From positions 2,356,001 to 2,420,000 of the forward strand of contig NZ_CP157210.1 of the NCBI RefSeq assembly GCF_046736345.1: a stretch of 64,000 nucleotides of DNA, read 5' to 3'. Every line of letters begins with the position of its first letter. The stretch's first letter is position 1. Below the pieces are notes generated by a model. It worked only from the letters and a program-made list of their open reading frames with translations, was not told where the DNA came from and did no database searches. The translations under genes were made by a program, and so were the position numbers. This DNA comes from Hyphococcus formosus. Its GTDB lineage: Bacteria; Pseudomonadota; Alphaproteobacteria; Caulobacterales; Parvularculaceae. Positions 60,018 through 64,000 of the stretch are shown one piece after another.

Positions 60018-61676
60018 ATGGCTGCTAAAGAAGTCAAATTCGACGTCGATGCGCGCAACAAAATGCTGCGCGGCGTTGATACACTCGCAAATGCCGTAAA
60101 AGTAACGCTGGGCCCAAAAGGTCGTAACGTCGTTATCGAAAAATCTTTCGGCGCACCACGCATCACCAAAGACGGTGTATCGGTCGCAAAAGAAATCGAA
60201 CTTGAAGACAAGTTTGAAAATATGGGCGCACAGATGGTGCGCGAAGTTGCTTCCCGCACCAATGACGAAGCTGGTGACGGTACAACAACAGCAACTGTTC
60301 TTGCTCAGGCAATCGTAAAAGAAGGCGCGAAAGCCGTTGCTGCTGGCATGAACCCGATGGACCTGAAGCGCGGTATTGATCTCGCGGTTTCAAAAGTCGT
60401 CGAAGACATCAAAGCACACGCAACGAAAATCGCTTCAACTGACGAAATCGCACAGGTCGGTACGATCTCTGCGAATGGCGAAAAAGAAATTGGCGAAATG
60501 ATCGCCAAAGCCATGGACAAAGTCGGTAATGAAGGCGTCATCACGGTTGAAGAAGCGAAGTCGCTCGAAACCGAACTTGAAGTCGTTGAAGGTATGCAGT
60601 TCGACCGCGGTTACCTTTCACCATACTTCATCACCAATGCTGACAAGATGATTGCTGATCTCGAAGATCCGTACATCCTTCTTCACGAGAAAAAACTCAG
60701 CAACCTTCAGTCAATGCTTCCGCTTCTCGAAGCTGCTGTTCAGTCTAGCCGTCCGCTGCTTATCATTGCAGAAGACGTCGAAGGCGAAGCGCTGGCGACA
60801 CTCGTTGTCAACAAACTCCGTGGCGGTCTGAAGATCGCTGCTGTTAAAGCGCCTGGCTTTGGCGATCGCCGTAAAGCGATGCTCGAAGACATTGCTGTTC
60901 TTACCGGTGGTCAGGTCATCTCTGAAGACCTCGGCATCAAGCTCGAAAATGTCACGCTCGACATGCTCGGCACAGCGAAGAAGGTATCGATCAGCAAAGA
61001 CGATACGACAATCGTTGACGGTTCTGGCAACAAAGCGGACATCGAAGCACGCACAGCGCAAATCCGCCGTCAGATCGAAGAAACAACTTCTGACTATGAC
61101 CGCGAAAAACTCCAAGAGCGTCTTGCGAAACTCGCAGGCGGTGTTGCAGTGATCAAAGTTGGCGGCGCAACAGAAGTCGAAGTGAAAGAGCGTAAAGACC
61201 GCGTTGACGACGCGCTGAACGCGACGCGCGCTGCGGTTGAAGAAGGCATCGTCCCAGGCGGCGGTTCTGCTCTTCTTTTTGCTGCTCGCTCACTCGAAGG
61301 TGTTTCTGGCGAGAATGCTGACCAGAATGCTGGCATCAACATCATCCGTCGTGCACTCGAAGCACCGATCCGCCAGATCGTTAAAAACGCTGGTGGTGAA
61401 GGTTCGATCGTTGTTGGCAAGCTCAATGAGCAGGACAACAACAAGTTCGGCTTCAATGCGCAGACTGACGAATATTGCGACCTTATCGCTGCGGGTATCG
61501 TTGACCCTGCGAAGGTTGTTCGTCACGCCCTTCAGGACGCCGCTTCAGTTGCTGGCCTGTTGATCACAACAGAAGCCATGGTCGCTGACGCGCCGAAGAA
61601 AGAAGGCGCACCTGCTGGCGGCATGCCAGACATGGGCGGCATGGGCGGAATGGGCGGCATGGGCGGCATGATGTAA
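60018..61676 (+). CDS. groEL: Chaperonin GroEL
   Basis: A 552-residue 60-kDa chaperonin that folds non-native proteins in an ATP-driven double ring. It has VTLGPKGRNVVIEKSFG, the ATP site GDGTTTATVLA, and the C-terminal GGM repeat tail (GGMGGMGGMGG). TTTAGGAGACGC precedes the ATG at 60018. Synonymous codon choice leans to GCA/GCT, CTC/CTT and CGT more than the neighbours, as expected for a very highly expressed gene. Confidence 0.98.
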   Translation: MAAKEVKFDVDARNKMLRGVDTLANAVKVTLGPKGRNVVIEKSFGAPRITKDGVSVAKEIELEDKFENMGAQMVREVASRTNDEAGDGTTTATVLAQAIVKEGAKAVAAGMNPMDLKRGIDLAVSKVVEDIKAHATKIASTDEIAQVGTISANGEKEIGEMIAKAMDKVGNEGVITVEEAKSLETELEVVEGMQFDRGYLSPYFITNADKMIADLEDPYILLHEKKLSNLQSMLPLLEAAVQSSRPLLIIAEDVEGEALATLVVNKLRGGLKIAAVKAPGFGDRRKAMLEDIAVLTGGQVISEDLGIKLENVTLDMLGTAKKVSISKDDTTIVDGSGNKADIEARTAQIRRQIEETTSDYDREKLQERLAKLAGGVAVIKVGGATEVEVKERKDRVDDALNATRAAVEEGIVPGGGSALLFAARSLEGVSGENADQNAGINIIRRALEAPIRQIVKNAGGEGSIVVGKLNEQDNNKFGFNAQTDEYCDLIAAGIVDPAKVVRHALQDAASVAGLLITTEAMVADAPKKEGAPAGGMPDMGGMGGMGGMGGMM

Positions 61677-61713
61677 GCCACCCCGCTCTAATCTGTTTTA
61701 GTAGCGTAAAAGG

Positions 61714-61744
61714 AACGGCGGCTCGAAAGAGCCGCCGTTTTTTT
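61714..61744 (+). terminator. Terminator after groEL
   Basis: AACGGCGGCTC and GAGCCGCCGTT arms around GAAA, then a run of T. Its core hairpin is the same CGGCTCGAAAGAGCCG as at 50.2 kb. Confidence 0.93.
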
Positions 61745-61766
61745 CTGCTCTCGAGGGGGGCGAAAT

Positions 61767-63677
61767 TTACCAAGGAGCAGATTCTATTCCGAAGACCTGA
61801 ATGGTCTCGGCCTGACCGCAAATTCGGTCATCAGCCTGTACGGAGCCGCGCACCAAAACGCGGTCACCATCGTCAAATCCTTCCATATCACCGAGCAAGG
61901 TGAACAGATTGCCAGCGTCGTCTCGCAAGGCCGGACATTTCTCGCCTTCATCCGTCAGGATACCGACAATCGCCGCTTGTCCAGCGCTATCAACGCCGCC
62001 CGTGGGGCTGGTTCTGACCGGCCCGACATAATCGTCATTGCGGGTTTTGCGGAACCGCGAGAACCAGCCGCGATTATCCTCGCGGCCACGCTCTATTTTC
62101 TGAGGCGAACGCGCCGGCATGACAGCGGCATTGTTCCGCTCGCCAATCCGGCTCGACATTCGCCCATTGTCGCGGGTCATCACGCGAACCCGTTCGCTGA
62201 ATATCGTACGCGGCCCATCTTCGATTGCGGCGACGAATAATGCTGATTGCCCGGTAATGTTTTCAGGCACATCGACATCGATGACAAAGCGGCCGCGCGG
62301 TCCACTGCGGACCTCTGAAATTTTCTCCAGCCGATTGCGATTATCGCCGCCATAAATCGCGACGGGCGTATTCGCAGGGAACCCCTCAGCCGCAAGGGTA
62401 ATCTGGTCATCAAAATAGACACTACGCTGGACCGCAGACATCACCGGCTCACGGCCTGTGGTGGTATTCGGGTTGGCACTTTCAGGGAGGCGCAAACGCT
62501 GTCCGCGCTGCAACGATGAAAAATCAACATTGGGATTAGCATTTCTCAGTTCCCACATGCTGACATTATAACGCTGCGCAAGCCATGCGAGGCTGTCGCC
62601 ATTGCGTACAACATGGGTTCGATTCCCAGTCCGGTTGCCCGCATAGTTGCGCGGGCGCTCACGCGCTTCGATCGCATACGCCTCGGTCATGAAATAGCCG
62701 TCATAATTATTCGGGCGCAGACCAAAATAGGCGCGATCATTATTGTAGCTATCGGGCAGGCGCACATATTCATCAATGCGGCCGTCGCCATCGGTTTCAA
62801 CAATCTTTAGCTTGGTCAGACTATCTCTATCCTGACCAAAGAAAACCGTTACCTGCTCGCCCTGGCGGAAGTTCTCGCCAATCACGCGGATTTTCCCATC
62901 ACGCGGACCGAGCGCTGGAGAGATTGAGACCAGCGGCGGTTCGTTTTCATAATGGACATAATCGCGGCGCGGGCGCTCAGAGGGCGCTTTGCGCGCATAG
63001 TCTGGCAGGTAAATCCGTTGCCCAACCTGCAAGGCATAGGGGTCTATCCGGCCATTCAGGCGGCGAATTTCGCGCAAGGAGACATCAAACTGACGGGCGA
63101 TTTCACCAAGCGTGTCCCCCCGACGCACCACATAATAGTCACGGTTGCGCCGGTCTGTTTCAATCACGCCTGCTTCGACATAATCGTCGGAATAATCGAT
63201 ATTGCGGTATCGGCGCGACCCTTCGTAAACATTCCCTCTAACATTTGGTATGCGGAGAATTTCACCGGCGGAAACTGAACGCGGGTTACGGATATGTGGA
63301 TTGGCGTCGATAATCGCTGCCACCGGGACGTCACAATATTCCGCAATGTCGGAAAGTGTCTCGCCGCGCTCAATATTGACGCGCATCTCGCAATCACCAT
63401 CAACACGCTCTGCGCGGGCATCAGAATATAGTCGGTGCGCCACGCGCGCGCCGTTTATACCGTCGAAGCTGCGGCGCTCGGTGCGATAATTATCGTTATA
63501 GCGATTGACGTCATAACCGTAATCATAGGTCTGGTAGCCATCGCTATACCGGAAATCGTCGTGACTGGCGCAAGCGGCTGCGCCCAAGGCAATTGCGCTC
63601 GCGCCTAAAATCTTTGCGGCGGTCCGCAATGCACGGCGCGAATTTCGCAAGCGGCCAGCCGGGAATTCGTTATTCAT
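61767..63677 (-). CDS. LysM-repeat lipoprotein with a C-terminal DUF5818-like domain
   Basis: A 636-residue protein. A leader with an AAAC lipobox (Cys36) is followed by three LysM domains (about 98-144, 182-225, 355-400), each with the GDTL/GETL start. Between and after them are beta-rich segments (SPALGPRDGKIRVIGENFRQGEQVTVFFG and similar). The last 65 residues (VGILTDEGEKCPALRDDAGNLFTLLGD and CGQAETIQVFGIE) resemble DUF5818. LysM binds peptidoglycan. The overall role is unknown. It is convergent with groESL. Confidence 0.82.
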   Translation of the reverse strand: MNNEFPAGRLRNSRRALRTAAKILGASAIALGAAACASHDDFRYSDGYQTYDYGYDVNRYNDNYRTERRSFDGINGARVAHRLYSDARAERVDGDCEMRVNIERGETLSDIAEYCDVPVAAIIDANPHIRNPRSVSAGEILRIPNVRGNVYEGSRRYRNIDYSDDYVEAGVIETDRRNRDYYVVRRGDTLGEIARQFDVSLREIRRLNGRIDPYALQVGQRIYLPDYARKAPSERPRRDYVHYENEPPLVSISPALGPRDGKIRVIGENFRQGEQVTVFFGQDRDSLTKLKIVETDGDGRIDEYVRLPDSYNNDRAYFGLRPNNYDGYFMTEAYAIEARERPRNYAGNRTGNRTHVVRNGDSLAWLAQRYNVSMWELRNANPNVDFSSLQRGQRLRLPESANPNTTTGREPVMSAVQRSVYFDDQITLAAEGFPANTPVAIYGGDNRNRLEKISEVRSGPRGRFVIDVDVPENITGQSALFVAAIEDGPRTIFSERVRVMTRDNGRMSSRIGERNNAAVMPARSPQKIERGREDNRGWFSRFRKTRNDDYVGPVRTSPTGGVDSAGQAAIVGILTDEGEKCPALRDDAGNLFTLLGDMEGFDDGDRVLVRGSVQADDRICGQAETIQVFGIESAPW

Positions 63678-63827
63678 ACTACCTTCTCCACAGCGTCGAC
63701 ATGGTTAATGACTTGTTAATCGAACACGATGGGTTGGCTTTTGTTCCGACCTGTGAAACCTCTTAGGTTTCGGTTTTCGCTTGCGTCTTGAACGACGGTT
63801 GTGCAGAAGGCCGCTAAGGAAGAACTT

Positions 63828-64000
63828 ATGATTGCTGAACTATTACCGACCTTTATCGCATCATTCGTCACGCTGTTTATCGTGATCGACCCAATCCTTG
63901 TGACGCCGATCTTCGCATCACTGACCAAGGACGAACTCCCGCGCGAGCGCCTTCGCATCGCGTTGATGGCGGCGCTTTATTCGATATTGATCCTCGTATT
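63828..64000 (+). CDS. MarC-family integral membrane protein, 5' end only
   Basis: The first 57 codons, running off the window. The sequence MIAELLPTFIASFVTLFIVIDPILVTPIF is the MarC/SnatA-family start, with the IDP motif in the first helix. A second helix begins near the edge. MarC proteins have six helices, and their transport function is unsettled. The ATG follows AAGGAAG. The 150 bases upstream are gene-free. Confidence 0.85.
   Translation, partial: MIAELLPTFIASFVTLFIVIDPILVTPIFASLTKDELPRERLRIALMAALYSILILV

Noticed and set aside
1..64000. CRISPR arrays, insertion sequences, integrases and a luxI gene.
   Set aside because: No regularly spaced direct repeats with unique spacers, no transposase or integrase motif and no autoinducer-synthase ORF were found among the real genes.

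Overview
The window reads as chromosomal DNA of an alphaproteobacterium, most like the Caulobacterales/Hyphomonadales/Parvularculales side of the class. Supporting signs are a tRNA-His without G-1 and with U72 and A73, a DUF3035 (BamF-type) lipoprotein beside lspA-ileS, a plant-type gshA, an RpoH sigma factor, DUF4169, DUF6460 and DUF6476 proteins, and a CIRCE-controlled groESL. The genus is an inference. Coding density is high. There is no rRNA, CRISPR array, transposase or integrase.

Layout. 1-4.0 kb: a TIGR03084 protein, small lipoproteins and a three-gene set of short one-helix membrane proteins, two of which share an almost identical 5' module. 4.0-11.6 kb: tRNA-His, a Tat/lipoprotein M48 peptidase, an HNH endonuclease, an AlkA-like glycosylase, yghU, gshA, rsmE, a 115-bp tandem repeat, ubiA and msrB. 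11.6-17.4 kb: a DUF2793 phage-tail-like protein, an MscS channel, and a collagen-repeat lipoprotein next to a TpsB/ShlB-type outer-membrane transporter. 17.4-21 kb: DUF6460, DUF6476, rluD, a group III truncated globin and rpoH. 21-24 kb: a divergent SDR/TetR pair lying between two copies of a terminator/gene-end sequence, then an RND adaptor without its pump. 24-31.7 kb: a Tat-SDR, a MATE exporter, a GAF-PAS protein, an acyl-CoA dehydrogenase, tadA, rluB, a DUF4169 gene and rsmD. 32-36 kb: a 6S RNA candidate beside the 5-formyl-THF cyclo-ligase gene, a YmdB-type phosphoesterase, a membrane-anchored serine hydrolase and a lone YjhX. 36-47.7 kb: a LysR regulator, an SDR, yebC, efp, an amidohydrolase, lepA, mscL, a nitroreductase and mutL. 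47.9-50.2 kb: two LuxR-type regulators in tandem without a luxI, and an orphan gene behind an AT-rich leader. 50.3-64 kb: bamF-like, lspA, ileS, a His/Tyr-rich protein, ribF, a HAD hydrolase, a degenerate EAL protein, an OmpA lipoprotein, groESL, a LysM lipoprotein and the start of a marC-family gene.

Most genes are housekeeping: translation and RNA modification (ileS, lepA, efp, tadA, rluD, rluB, rsmD, rsmE), thiol and redox protection (gshA, yghU, msrB), heat shock (rpoH, groESL), envelope maintenance (lspA, DUF3035, OmpA, LysM, mscL, mscS) and repair (mutL, alkA-like). The less ordinary parts are the modular membrane-protein pair at 2.1-3.4 kb, the collagen/TpsB pair, the repeat-flanked SDR/TetR cassette, the tandem LuxR solos and the degenerate EAL protein.
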